From NCBI GenBank assembly GCA_030637505.1, contig DAOWGJ010000361.1, positions 1 to 15,775 on the forward strand: DNA of 15,775 nucleotides, in the 5' to 3' direction. Of the stretch, positions 6,197-15,517 are shown piece after piece (positions within the stretch are counted from its first letter, which is position 1; each line of letters opens with the position of its first letter). The notes beneath the pieces are model-generated. The model saw only the letters and a program-made list of their open reading frames with translations, had not been told where the DNA came from and searched no databases. The stretch comes from Holophagae bacterium (GTDB taxonomy: Bacteria; Acidobacteriota; Thermoanaerobaculia; Thermoanaerobaculales; Sulfomarinibacteraceae). Position numbers and translations under genes: made by a program.

Positions 6197-8056
6197 ATGA
6201 ACACCATCATCGACCAGTTACGAACATGTGAGATCTTCTCCGGCCTCGATCCTTCGGTTCTGGCTCTCATTGCCCCAGTGACCCACGAGCACCGTTGTGA
6301 GGCGGGAACCGTCTTGTTCGCGGCCTGCAGCCCACGGAAAGCGTTCTTCCTGATCCTCGAAGGCCAGGTTGAGGTCAGAGTCCACTCCGGTGACGCCGCC
6401 GGCACATTGTTGATCCTGGGACCCGGCGACGGTACCGGTGAAGCGGGCCTGTTGGAACCCGGTGTGCACTCGGCCACGGGAGCCGCCGTCAGTGACCTCC
6501 GCTACCTCGCCATACAGGTCGACGAGGTCCGGGTCCGGCTGGCGACCAACGCCGAGGCCGCCATGAGCCTCTACGCTGCTGTCGCACGGATCATGGTCCG
6601 CCGTCTCCAATACTCGGCCCACCGGCGGACAGGCTGGGACGAGATCTATCGGCCCGGCGCCACCCGGACGGAACACGATCTTCTGGGTGAGCGGGAAGTC
6701 CCCGAGGATGCCCGCTACGGCGTACAGACCCTTCGGGCCGTGGAGAACTTTCCGATCACCGGCATCCGCATCGCTCACTTCCCTCATCTGGTGCGGGCCC
6801 TGGCAATGGTCAAGCAGGCGGCGGCGAGGACCAACCACTCGCTGGGCCTCCTGCCCGACGACATTGCGGGGGCCATCGACACTGCCTGCCAAGAGATCAT
6901 CGACGGCAACTGGCACGGCCATTTCGTGGTCGATGTTGTCCAGGGCGGCGCAGGAACTTCGACCAACATGAATGCCAACGAGGTCATCGCCAACCGCGCG
7001 CTGGAACTCTTGGGCCACGAACGCGGGCAGTACGAATTCTGCCATCCCAACAACCACGTCAACCTGAGCCAATCGACCAACGACGCCTACCCCACCGCGG
7101 TCCGCCTGGCCACGATCCTCAAGAAACGGGATCTTGCCGCGGCCCTCAAAAAACTTTCCGAGGCCCTGCACCTCAAGGCCGAGGAGTTTGCCGACGTGCT
7201 CAAGATGGGACGAACCCAGCTGCAAGACGCCGTGCCGATGACCCTGGGACAGGAATTTGAAGCCTTCGCCGTGACGACAGCCGAGGACATCGCACGCCTG
7301 CTGGAGGTCTCAAATCTGTTATTGGAGATCAACTTGGGTGGAACGGCGATCGGGACCGGCATCAACGCCGATCCCCGATATCCTGAAATGGCGACAGCCG
7401 AACTGCGCCGAATCACCGACCTCGACCTGCGCCTGGCTGAGAATCTGGTCGAGGCCACTCCGGACACCGGGGCCTTCGTCATGTTCTCGGCCGTACTCAA
7501 ACGCATCGCCGTCAAGCTGTCCAAGCTCTGCAACGATTTGAGACTGCTGTCTTCCGGCCCCCGGTGCGGATTCAACGAGATCAATTTGCCGGCGATGCAG
7601 CCGGGGTCGTCGATCATGCCCGGCAAGGTCAATCCGGTCATTCCCGAGGTCGTCAACCAGGTCGCCTTCCAGGTGATCGGCAACGATCTGACGATCACCC
7701 TGGCCGCCGAGGCCGGTCAACTCCAACTCAACGTCATGGAACCGGTCCTGACCTTCAATCTTTTCGAGAGCCTGGACATGATGACCGCAGCAGTCGAAAC
7801 GCTGACCAGGCGCTGCATTCGGGGGATCACGGCCAACGAGGCGAACTGTCGGGAAATGGTAGAGAATTCGATCGGCATCGTCACCGCTGTTGTCCCGATC
7901 CTGGGCTACGAGAGAGTCTCGGCGGTCGCCAAAGAGGCATTGAAGACCGGCAAGCCCGTTCGCCGTATCCTGCTCGATTCCGGTGATCTCGACGAGGCTC
8001 AGCTGGATTCGATCCTCTCACCGGAGGCGATGACAAAACCCCGCCCCCTGGATTGA
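6197..8056 (+). CDS. aspA: Aspartate ammonia-lyase with N-terminal cyclic-nucleotide-binding-type domain
   Basis: A 619-residue fusion. Residues ~1-135 form a CRP-like beta-roll (FFLILEGQVEV, GDGTGEAGLLEPG). Residues ~150-619 are a full aspartase of the fumarase/aspartase superfamily, which deaminates L-aspartate reversibly to fumarate and ammonia in the cytoplasm. Diagnostic blocks are GTSTNMNANE (253-262), SQSTNDAYPT (291-300), GRTQLQDAVPMTLGQEF (338-354) and GSSIMPGKVNPVIPE (470-484), which carries the catalytic serine S471. The PVIPEVVNQVAF run favours aspartase over fumarase. Ordinary aspartases have about 470 residues, so the extra N-terminal domain is the oddity. In its phosphate-binding cassette E82 is kept, but the usual arginine is H91, so cyclic-nucleotide binding is uncertain. 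The ATG at 6197 starts the beta-roll; no clear ribosome-binding site is seen. It is transcribed alone. Confidence 0.93.
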   Translation: MNTIIDQLRTCEIFSGLDPSVLALIAPVTHEHRCEAGTVLFAACSPRKAFFLILEGQVEVRVHSGDAAGTLLILGPGDGTGEAGLLEPGVHSATGAAVSDLRYLAIQVDEVRVRLATNAEAAMSLYAAVARIMVRRLQYSAHRRTGWDEIYRPGATRTEHDLLGEREVPEDARYGVQTLRAVENFPITGIRIAHFPHLVRALAMVKQAAARTNHSLGLLPDDIAGAIDTACQEIIDGNWHGHFVVDVVQGGAGTSTNMNANEVIANRALELLGHERGQYEFCHPNNHVNLSQSTNDAYPTAVRLATILKKRDLAAALKKLSEALHLKAEEFADVLKMGRTQLQDAVPMTLGQEFEAFAVTTAEDIARLLEVSNLLLEINLGGTAIGTGINADPRYPEMATAELRRITDLDLRLAENLVEATPDTGAFVMFSAVLKRIAVKLSKLCNDLRLLSSGPRCGFNEINLPAMQPGSSIMPGKVNPVIPEVVNQVAFQVIGNDLTITLAAEAGQLQLNVMEPVLTFNLFESLDMMTAAVETLTRRCIRGITANEANCREMVENSIGIVTAVVPILGYERVSAVAKEALKTGKPVRRILLDSGDLDEAQLDSILSPEAMTKPRPLD

Positions 8057-8107
8057 ACGACGGCGTTGTTGCAGCGGCGCGGAGGAAGAAACAGCTGAAA
8101 GAAACCC

Positions 8108-8122
8108 CTTTGCGTCTTTGCG
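8108..8122. repeat. CTTTGCGTCTTTGCG-family dispersed repeat, copy 2
   Basis: A perfect CTTTGCGTCTTTGCG lies in the 79-base gap between the convergent aspartase and DUF6116-like genes. It is in the same orientation as copy 1 (6119-6149). Confidence 0.7.
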
Positions 8123-8135
8123 AGATATTGTGTTC

Positions 8136-8396
8136 TCAGGCGTCGCTGTCTGATCCGAAATCGGTGACGTCTTTCGGGGGCAACGGTTCTTCCGGCGGTT
8201 GATGGCGCGTTCGCCAGGAACCGACCAACACCGTCAACAGCCCCAGCATCGCCTCATCGATAAAGGGCAGAAAATCCGGCACAACCAGATCAGCCAGGAA
8301 CAGACAGAGCATGATCAGGAACAGCCACGGATATTTCAGCCGGGGCAGAAATCGTTGAAGCAGGAGAGAAACCGGTCCACCGGGTGTTGCTTTCAT
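8136..8396 (-). CDS. Small membrane protein, DUF6116-like
   Basis: An 86-residue protein whose central pattern, RFLPRLKYPWLFLIMLCLFLADLVVPDFLPFIDE followed by LGLLTVLVGSW, matches my recollection of the DUF6116 family of small inner-membrane proteins. Two hydrophobic segments (about 23-42 and 48-62) flank a conserved-looking PDFLPFIDE turn. The tail is charged and Pro-rich. The ATG at 8396 has a weak AGGCGG upstream. Function is unknown. It converges with the aspartase gene and is not obviously in an operon with the Gly/Gln-rich gene upstream, from which it is separated by a terminator. Confidence 0.75.
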   Translation of the reverse strand: MKATPGGPVSLLLQRFLPRLKYPWLFLIMLCLFLADLVVPDFLPFIDEAMLGLLTVLVGSWRTRHQPPEEPLPPKDVTDFGSDSDA

Positions 8397-8521
8397 AACC
8401 CGCCTATTCTACCGGATCGGTCTCTTACCCGAACCCGAGCCCTTTCCCGTTATCGTTCCCGATGTCGAACCCACAACCGATCACGGCACTTCGAAGGGGG
8501 GAACAGCAGCGAAATGTGCGT

Positions 8522-8558
8522 CTCCAAAAATAGGGGCGCCCCCCAGAAAGAGGGGCGC
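8522..8558 (-). terminator. Intrinsic terminator of the Gly/Gln-rich protein gene
   Basis: Read on the minus strand, GCGCCCC (8558-8552) pairs with GGGGCGC (8542-8536) across a nine-base loop. A CCCUAUUUUU run follows immediately. It begins 23 bases after the stop of the gene ending at 8581, the expected place for a rho-independent terminator. Confidence 0.75.
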
Positions 8559-8580
8559 GCTTCGTGGAATATCTTTCTGC

Positions 8581-9243
8581 TTACTTGCGTCCGCCACCAC
8601 CACGGCCGCCGCCGCCTGAACCGCTGCAGGAACCCGAACCCCGGCCGCCTTGGCCCTGATCACCCTGGCCCTGACCGCGCATCTGAGACCCGGAGCCGGA
8701 ACCGGCGCCGTACTCCAGCCCTCCGGTCATTCCCGAGCCCTGACCGCCCTGACCGCCTTTGCCTTTTTTGGCTTGAGTTCCGCTGCCATTACCCTGGCCC
8801 TGGCCTTGCCCCTGACCCTTCGAGCCGTTTCCGGTGCCGTCCTTGGGTCCGACGCCCTGGTTCCCCGTGCCGTCTCCGGGTCCGTTCTTATTGCCCTTGG
8901 CATTGCCGGCACCCTGTCCTTGTCCTTGTCCCTGTCCCTGTCCCTGTCCCTCGCCCTTCGAACCATTGCCGGTACCATCCTTGGGCCCGACACCCTGGTT
9001 GCCGGAACCGTCCCCGGGCCCGTTCTTGTTTCCCTGGCCGTTCTTCGCCTGAGCGCCCTGTCCCTGACCCCGGGCCCCTTTGACCTGAGCCTGGTCCTTG
9101 TTCTGGGTCTCGACCTGGCTTTTGGTCTGGGCGGCAGTCTGCTCCTGGGTCCCCGCCTCCTGAGCCGAAACGTAGCCCCCTGTCGCGAAAACCAGGGCGC
9201 CGGTGCCGATGATGGTCGTTAATGTTTTTCCGGTAATTTTCAT
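8581..9243 (-). CDS. Exported Gly/Gln-rich repeat protein
   Basis: A 220-residue low-complexity protein. Residues 1-27 form a Sec signal peptide (MKITGK, hydrophobic core, probable cleavage after YVSA). The mature part begins with a Gln/Thr/Lys-rich stretch and then becomes Gly/Gln-rich. A 27-residue unit, GNKNGPGDG[S/T]GNQGV followed by GPKDGTGNGSKG, occurs twice (71-97 and 117-143), separated by (GQ)n runs. The tail is SGSCSGSGGGGRGGGGRK with a single cysteine. Related GPGDGTGNQGVGP words occur in other secreted bacterial proteins of unknown role. I chose the ATG at 9243 for its AAAGGA ribosome-binding site and signal peptide. A sigma-54-like promoter lies upstream and a terminator downstream, so it is monocistronic. 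An envelope or matrix role is possible but unproven. Confidence 0.82.
   Translation of the reverse strand: MKITGKTLTTIIGTGALVFATGGYVSAQEAGTQEQTAAQTKSQVETQNKDQAQVKGARGQGQGAQAKNGQGNKNGPGDGSGNQGVGPKDGTGNGSKGEGQGQGQGQGQGQGAGNAKGNKNGPGDGTGNQGVGPKDGTGNGSKGQGQGQGQGNGSGTQAKKGKGGQGGQGSGMTGGLEYGAGSGSGSQMRGQGQGDQGQGGRGSGSCSGSGGGGRGGGGRK
8912..8951. repeat. CTGTCC/TTGTCC hexamer repeat encoding Gly-Gln
   Basis: About six consecutive YTGTCC hexamers inside the Gly/Gln-rich gene encode its (GQ)n run on the minus strand. Each unit is two codons, so slippage changes length without breaking the frame. Confidence 0.8.
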
Positions 9244-9306
9244 GATCAATCCTTTCCGGCGGGTTTTGTCGGCACAGAGCCGAGATCGCCGTTGCACACC
9301 AGTTAG

Positions 9307-9323
9307 AGCAGGATGCGTGCCAA
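9307..9323 (-). promoter_or_regulatory. Sigma-54-type promoter for the Gly/Gln-rich protein gene
   Basis: On the minus strand the sequence TTGGCACGCATCCTGCT matches the -24/-12 consensus TTGGCACG-N4-TTGCW with one mismatch (CTGC for TTGC), and the GG-to-GC spacing of ten bases is exact. Initiation would give a leader of roughly 50 bases before the ATG at 9243. Such promoters need RpoN and an enhancer-binding activator. No activator gene is in the window. Confidence 0.55.
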
Positions 9324-9562
9324 TCGTGAAATCTCGGGGGAAATCATTGACAACTGTTGATTCCGCATGAGTTACAGGCTGTGCTACCTCACTACGGCCT
9401 TTTCTATATTGCCGCCGGCACGTCGATCGTACTGCAGCATTTGCAGAGACATGCAGAACGTGCACTTCATTTCATTCGGATTGAGACACGTTCCCATTGA
9501 CGAATGCCGATGCCACGGTACTCTGGATCAGGCGATTTATTCGAAGAGTCCTTGGAGGGTAT

Positions 9563-10645
9563 GTGGTACGGGAGAGGGTGCTCAATCCGTTGAAGCGAAA
9601 GGTGCTCCGAAAGCGGATCTCGTCTTCAGAGACCCGATTTGGCGTTGCCTTCATCGTGCTGATGATCGCCACCGGCGTCTGGATTCTCGCTCAGAGGAGC
9701 AACTTCGACCCCTCGGACCGCGACATCAGCATCGAGGTGCTTGAAAACGACAGCGTCGAAGACACTCTCTATCAACGGCCGTTGAAACTCTGGCAGGAGC
9801 CAGGTTCAGCTTCAGGTGGAACGGCATCTGTCGATTTGGGTCTCTTCCCCTCGGCGGTGCTTGACGGCGGTTGGAAGGTCGACGGCCGGGTCGAAACCTA
9901 CGATCCGGACAACCTCTACGAGAAGATCAACGGCGCCGCCGAGCAGTACCTCAGTTTTGGTTTTCAGAAACTCCACTACCTGACCCTCTCCGACGGGGAA
10001 CACTTCGTCACGGTCGAGATCTACGAACAGGGTTCATTCCCCAACACTCTGGGCATATTCGCAGCCCAACGTGACGAGCGACGGGCGGTCGCCACCGAGG
10101 GCAACGCATTTTACTATTCGACCCCGGTGGGCGCCGTAGGGGGCATGGGAGGCTACTACTTCAAGATCGCCGCCGACAGCACCGCCGAAGCCGCATTGAC
10201 AAAGGCCAAGGCGCTGCTTGATGTTCTCACGGACCTCCCATCAGGTACAAATTCGACGCCTCGGGCGACGACGATCTTGATGAATGATCTTGGCGTCCCC
10301 TTCGAACGGCTGGCCTACGTGCCGACCGATGCTTTTCAGTACGACTTCGCAACGGATTTCTGGTTCGGATCGACTGAACAGGCCTCCGACGTACGGTACT
10401 TTATCCATGAGGCCCCGGACTCTGAAGCTGCATCGTCGATGTTCGGGCGCCTGGTCGAGGAACAAGGATACGAGTATTCCATCGTCGAACAGACCGAGAA
10501 CCGGGCGGTGTTCCAGCACGATTTCCTGAAGACCTTCTTTGCCGTTGAGGTCTCCGGGCAATTTGTATTCGGCATCGACGGTTCATCGGGCCGCCAGGCG
10601 GCAGATACCGGCGTCAGGAAAATCAGGGGAGCTGTCAGTGGATAA
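9563..10645 (+). CDS. Membrane-anchored DUF6599-family protein
   Basis: A 360-residue protein with a basic N-terminus, one membrane anchor (RFGVAFIVLMIATGVWILA, about 25-43) and a large, probably periplasmic, domain. The pattern YDPDNLYEKINGAAEQYLSFGF followed by VTVEIYEQGSFPNTLGIFAA is characteristic of DUF6599, a family of unknown function. I prefer the GTG at 9563, which has GGAGG four bases upstream. A TTG at 9497 in the same frame would add 22 residues but has no ribosome-binding site. It is the first gene of a four-gene operon and overlaps the DUF362 gene by 8 bp. Its place beside Tat-exported and iron-sulfur proteins suggests an assembly or scaffold role in that redox module; this is inference. 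Confidence 0.78.
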   Translation: MVRERVLNPLKRKVLRKRISSSETRFGVAFIVLMIATGVWILAQRSNFDPSDRDISIEVLENDSVEDTLYQRPLKLWQEPGSASGGTASVDLGLFPSAVLDGGWKVDGRVETYDPDNLYEKINGAAEQYLSFGFQKLHYLTLSDGEHFVTVEIYEQGSFPNTLGIFAAQRDERRAVATEGNAFYYSTPVGAVGGMGGYYFKIAADSTAEAALTKAKALLDVLTDLPSGTNSTPRATTILMNDLGVPFERLAYVPTDAFQYDFATDFWFGSTEQASDVRYFIHEAPDSEAASSMFGRLVEEQGYEYSIVEQTENRAVFQHDFLKTFFAVEVSGQFVFGIDGSSGRQAADTGVRKIRGAVSG

Positions 10646-11671
10646 CGATAAACCGAAACAGAACCCCGCTTATGTCAAAGAACAATTGAGTCGGCGGAGC
10701 TTGATCCGCCGTCTTGCGACGGTCGCCGGCCTTGGGACGGCAGCCGGATATTTGACCTTGGCGCCCGAGGACTGGCCCTTCTCGATGAAAGACCAAACCG
10801 GATTGCGTTCAAAACCCGTCATCACGCCCTTGCAATTGACGGACTTTCGCGTAGAAAAACCGGCGATGGCTTCAGACGTTGCGGTCGGCCGCGGCCCGAA
10901 TGTCGAGGAGCGCCTTCGCAAGGCACTGGACGCGATCGGCGGTCTGACTCACTACGTCAAACCCGGCGACATCGTGCTGCTCAAACCCAACGTCGCTTTT
11001 GACCGCTCACCCAACCTCGGGGCGACCTCCAATCCGGAGATTGTCGAGATTCTGGTCCGCATGCTGCTCGTCGACTGTAGAGCACAGGAGGTTCGAGTCG
11101 CCGACAACCCGATCGAGAGCCCGGCAGACTGCTTCGCGAAATCGGGCGTCGGCCCGGCGGCCGAAAGAGGCGGCGGCCGAGTCTATCTGCCCGACAGCAA
11201 CGCCTTCCGCACGCTGAATACGCCTGGCGCGGTCTTGATCGAAAACTGGCTTTTCTTTCACCGGCCGTTGACCAATGTCGACAAGGTCATCGGCGTGGCC
11301 CCGGTCAAAGACCACAACCTCTGTCAGGCCTCGATGGGCATCAAAAATTGGTACGGCCTACTTGGCGGGCGGCGCAACCAGTTCCACCAGGACATCCATG
11401 AAATCGTCTCCGACCTGGCGCTGATGCTGCGCCCGACCCTGACGATCGTCGACGGGAGCTACATTCTGATGAAGAACGGCCCCACCGGGGGCGACCCGTC
11501 CAACGTCAAGCCGGGGGACGCCATCGTCGCCGGTACCGACCCCGTGGCTCTGGACGCCTGGGCGTTCGAGCACCTTCTCGAACGCGGCACCGACTTCCCG
11601 CGATACCTCTTCAAGGCCGAAGAAAAGGGATGCGGTCGAGTGGACTACCGCGGGCGGGTGGAGCTGATCAC

Positions 11672-11675
<4 letters not shown>
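10638..11675 (+). CDS. Tat-signal DUF362 protein
   Basis: A 345-residue DUF362 protein. The family marks are LLKPNVAFDR (114-123) with TSNPEIVEILVRML, the DHNLCQASMGIKNWYG block (225-240) and DPVALDAWAFEHL (301-313). The N-terminus carries SRRSLIRRL (18-26) before a hydrophobic stretch, a twin-arginine signal or anchor, so the protein is probably folded in the cytoplasm and then exported. The C-terminal ferredoxin domain found in some DUF362 proteins is absent. The start is GTG 10638, preceded by GGGGAG seven bases upstream. It overlaps the DUF6599 gene by 8 bp and the next gene by 4 bp (GTGA). DUF362 has no established activity, so only the redox-operon context can be stated. Confidence 0.88.
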
Positions 11676-13300
<1,625 letters not shown>

Positions 13301-13316
13301 ACAACCCGGAGGCACC

Positions 13317-14528
13317 ATGACTGATACGAAACACAAGACCAGACGATCGTTCCTCAAGGCGGCCGCCATTTCGACCGTCGGCGCCGGGATCGGAGGGGCG
13401 ACCGCTTCAGCGGCTGAATCGCAAATCTCAGCCAAGGCCTCGTCCCTCCCCGCCAAGGTGCCCCGGAAGAAATTGGGGACCACCGGTCAGTCAATCCCGA
13501 TCCTCCTGGTCGGGTGCGCACAGAAATTCGATCCCAAATACGACAAGATCCTCCATCGGGCATTCAAAGAAGGCGTCGATTACCTGGACACGGCCATCGT
13601 CTATGCCGACGGCCAAAGCCACCGGACGATCGCCCCCTTCATCAAGCAGATCGGGGACCGCTCCAAGCTCTGGATCACCTCGAAGGGGCCCAGCAAGAAT
13701 GCAACCGTCGACTCCTATACCAAGGACCTCGACCGATGCCTTGAGGAGTTGGAGACCACCTACCTCGATCTCTTTTTCATGCATTTCGTCGATGACCCGA
13801 AGTTCCTCAAGCCCGAGTACATCACGATGGGGGAACGGCTTCGAGCAAGCAAAAAAACCAGATTCTTCGGTTTTTCTTGTCACGGCGATCATCAGGTCGC
13901 CTTGCTGAACAAAGCCGCGAAGGTCGGCGGCATCGATGCCATCATGTTCCGCTACAGTTTCGCCAAATACGGCGACCTCGAACTCAACAAGGCGATCGAT
14001 GCCTGCCGAAAGGCCGGGATCGGACTGATCGCCATGAAAACCCAGGACTCGGTCCCCGGAGACCAGGAAGACGTCCTGCGCTTCAAATCACAGCAGTTCA
14101 CCTTGGCCCAGGCCAAGCTCAAGGCCGTCTGGGCCGATGAGCGCATCGACGCCGCGGTGTCCCACTTGGACAATACGCAGAAACTGGCCGAGAACGTCGC
14201 CGCCGCCAAAACGCCGGCCCAGTTGACCATGAACGAATTCCAGCAGCTCCAGCGGATGGCAACCGCCCGCGCGGAACACTCCTGCCAGGGTTGCTCCCAC
14301 ATCTGTGAGTCCCATTTCCCGGAGAAAACGGCCATCGCTCGTCCCCTGCGCTACCTGATGTACCACCAGTGCTACGGGGAGTCTGAGCGGGCCAGATCAC
14401 TTTACGCACAGCTGTCACCCGAAGAACGCCACTTCGAAGGCGTCGATCTGCGCGCCGCGACCAGGGCCTGCCCACAGGGCATCCCTATTGAGCAACGGCT
14501 GGCGGAAGCAGGACGGCAGTTGGCGTAA
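13317..14528 (+). CDS. Tat-exported aldo/keto reductase with C-terminal cysteine cluster
   Basis: A 403-residue protein. TRRSFLK (8-14) followed by a hydrophobic stretch and ASA at 30-32 is a classic twin-arginine signal, so the enzyme acts outside the cytoplasm. The aldo/keto reductase barrel keeps its catalytic tetrad: D91 and Y96 (DTAIVYADG), K123 (TSKG) and H156 (FFMHFVDD). The usual NADP-binding loop (IPGxxx-(x)n-EN) is replaced by VSHLDNTQKLAEN. The C-terminus has CQGCSHIC (C323, C326, C330) and ACPQGIP (C385), the spacing of a probable 4Fe-4S site. GGAGG lies four bases before the ATG, 16 bases after the polyferredoxin gene. The likely reaction is reduction or oxidation of a carbonyl or alcohol with electrons passed through Fe-S centres instead of NADPH; the substrate is unknown. 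Confidence 0.9.
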   Translation: MTDTKHKTRRSFLKAAAISTVGAGIGGATASAAESQISAKASSLPAKVPRKKLGTTGQSIPILLVGCAQKFDPKYDKILHRAFKEGVDYLDTAIVYADGQSHRTIAPFIKQIGDRSKLWITSKGPSKNATVDSYTKDLDRCLEELETTYLDLFFMHFVDDPKFLKPEYITMGERLRASKKTRFFGFSCHGDHQVALLNKAAKVGGIDAIMFRYSFAKYGDLELNKAIDACRKAGIGLIAMKTQDSVPGDQEDVLRFKSQQFTLAQAKLKAVWADERIDAAVSHLDNTQKLAENVAAAKTPAQLTMNEFQQLQRMATARAEHSCQGCSHICESHFPEKTAIARPLRYLMYHQCYGESERARSLYAQLSPEERHFEGVDLRAATRACPQGIPIEQRLAEAGRQLA

Positions 14529-14565
14529 TTCGGAGGAGCCGGTCGGAATAAGGAGGGAAATGAAC

Positions 14566-14600
14566 CGCAAAGACGCAAAGAGCGCCAAGGGAACGCAAAG
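14566..14600. repeat. CGCAAAGACGCAAAG-family dispersed repeat, copy 3
   Basis: CGCAAAGACGCAAAG (14566-14580), followed by AGCGCCAAGGGAACGCAAAG, lies in the gap between the reductase and larB. It is the reverse complement of the copies at 6119-6149 and 8108-8122. The rest of this 221-base gap holds no gene I can support; a TAGAAT at 14694-14699 could be a -10 box for larB but lacks a good -35. Confidence 0.75.
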
Positions 14601-14749
14601 AAGATACTGAATTTAAAACACTTGGCCATCATTGGGCCTTTAAGTTCAAAGTCTGATGGGAATTCATCGGTAACAGCTTGCCGCCATCTTGCGTAGAATC
14701 CCTGGGGAAAGAGACTCTTGGCTACTGGCGCACAGGGCGATGGAGACAC

Positions 14750-15517
14750 ATGAAATCCGAGAACATTCGTTTACTGCTTGAAAAACTGGCGGCGGGGGAC
14801 CTCGACATCGACGGCGCGGTTGATCAGCTTGCGAAGCTGAACGGCATCGACGACATGGGGTTTGCCCAGTTGGACACCGACCGCAAGCACCGGACGGGCA
14901 TGGCCGAGGTGATTTTTTCCCCGGGAAAGACCACCGAACAACTCGAGCGGTTGATTGAGCGCAGTCTTGGCCACCACGGCTCGGTGCTCATCTCCCGTCT
15001 TGAGCCCGATCGGGCGGCAACCCTGGTAGACACTTTCGAGAACCTGCAATACAACCCCTCGGGTCGGATCCTGGCTACCCCTCCCCCTTCCCCGGCGACC
15101 CACCCCGGAGTCGCCGTCGTCTGTGCCGGCACCTCCGACCTTCCCGTAGCCGAAGAAGCCGCAGCAACCCTGGAACATTTCGGCCATGAAGTCGACCGCA
15201 TCACCGATGTGGGTGTTGCCGGCATCCACCGCCTTTTCGGCGTGCTGGACCGCCTCAAGAGCGCCCGTGCCGTGATCGTCGTCGCCGGTATGGAAGGGGC
15301 CCTGCCGTCGGTGGTCGCAGGTCTCATCAGCCGTCCAATCGTCGCCGTGCCCACTTCGGTCGGCTACGGCGCCAGTTTTGGGGGTATTGCGGCCCTGCTG
15401 GGTATGCTCAACGCCTGCTCAGGAGGCATCGGTGTCGTCAACATCGACAATGGTTTCGGCGCCGCCACCCTGGCCCACCGGATTGCCCGCCTCGATTCCG
15501 AGGGAGGAACCCCATGA
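14750..15517 (+). CDS. larB: LarB, nickel-pincer nucleotide cofactor biosynthesis carboxylase/hydrolase
   Basis: A 255-residue protein of the normal LarB length. LarB carboxylates and hydrolyses nicotinic acid adenine dinucleotide in the cytoplasm, the first step towards the nickel-pincer cofactor of lactate racemase (LarA) and related enzymes. The PurE-like C-terminal half is clear: VAVVCAGTSDLPVAEEA (121-137), AGMEGALPSVVAGL (179-192), PTSVGYGASFGG (201-212) and NACSGGIGVVNIDNGFGA (221-238), which contains C223, the equivalent of the cysteine that forms the NAD adduct in characterised LarB. The ATG at 14750 has GGAG four bases upstream. The gene overlaps larC by 4 bp (ATGA), so the two are coupled. 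LarE and a LarA-type enzyme are not in view. Confidence 0.95.
   Translation: MKSENIRLLLEKLAAGDLDIDGAVDQLAKLNGIDDMGFAQLDTDRKHRTGMAEVIFSPGKTTEQLERLIERSLGHHGSVLISRLEPDRAATLVDTFENLQYNPSGRILATPPPSPATHPGVAVVCAGTSDLPVAEEAAATLEHFGHEVDRITDVGVAGIHRLFGVLDRLKSARAVIVVAGMEGALPSVVAGLISRPIVAVPTSVGYGASFGGIAALLGMLNACSGGIGVVNIDNGFGAATLAHRIARLDSEGGTP

Noticed and set aside
5835..6200. Frames of 73-121 residues with SVGMTGG or SFRPSSLPL repeats
   Set aside because: They are translations of the dispersed intergenic repeat, a known source of spurious genes.
6218..7225. 335-residue open frame antisense to the aspartase
   Set aside because: It is a by-product of G+C-rich codon bias opposite a well-supported gene, and no domain is recognisable.
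8199..9083. 294-residue plus-strand frame, rich in Arg/Pro, across two minus-strand genes
   Set aside because: It covers a terminator and reads the complement of Gly/Gln codons; no ribosome-binding site or domain.
9347..9410. TTGACA (9347-9352) or TATATT (9405-9410) as promoter of the redox operon
   Set aside because: Neither has a convincing partner hexamer at normal spacing, so no promoter is annotated.
14402..14749. 115-residue minus-strand frame containing FFAFPWRSLRLCGSFPS
   Set aside because: That string is the usual translation of the CGCAAAGACGCAAAG repeat; the frame also overlaps the reductase gene.
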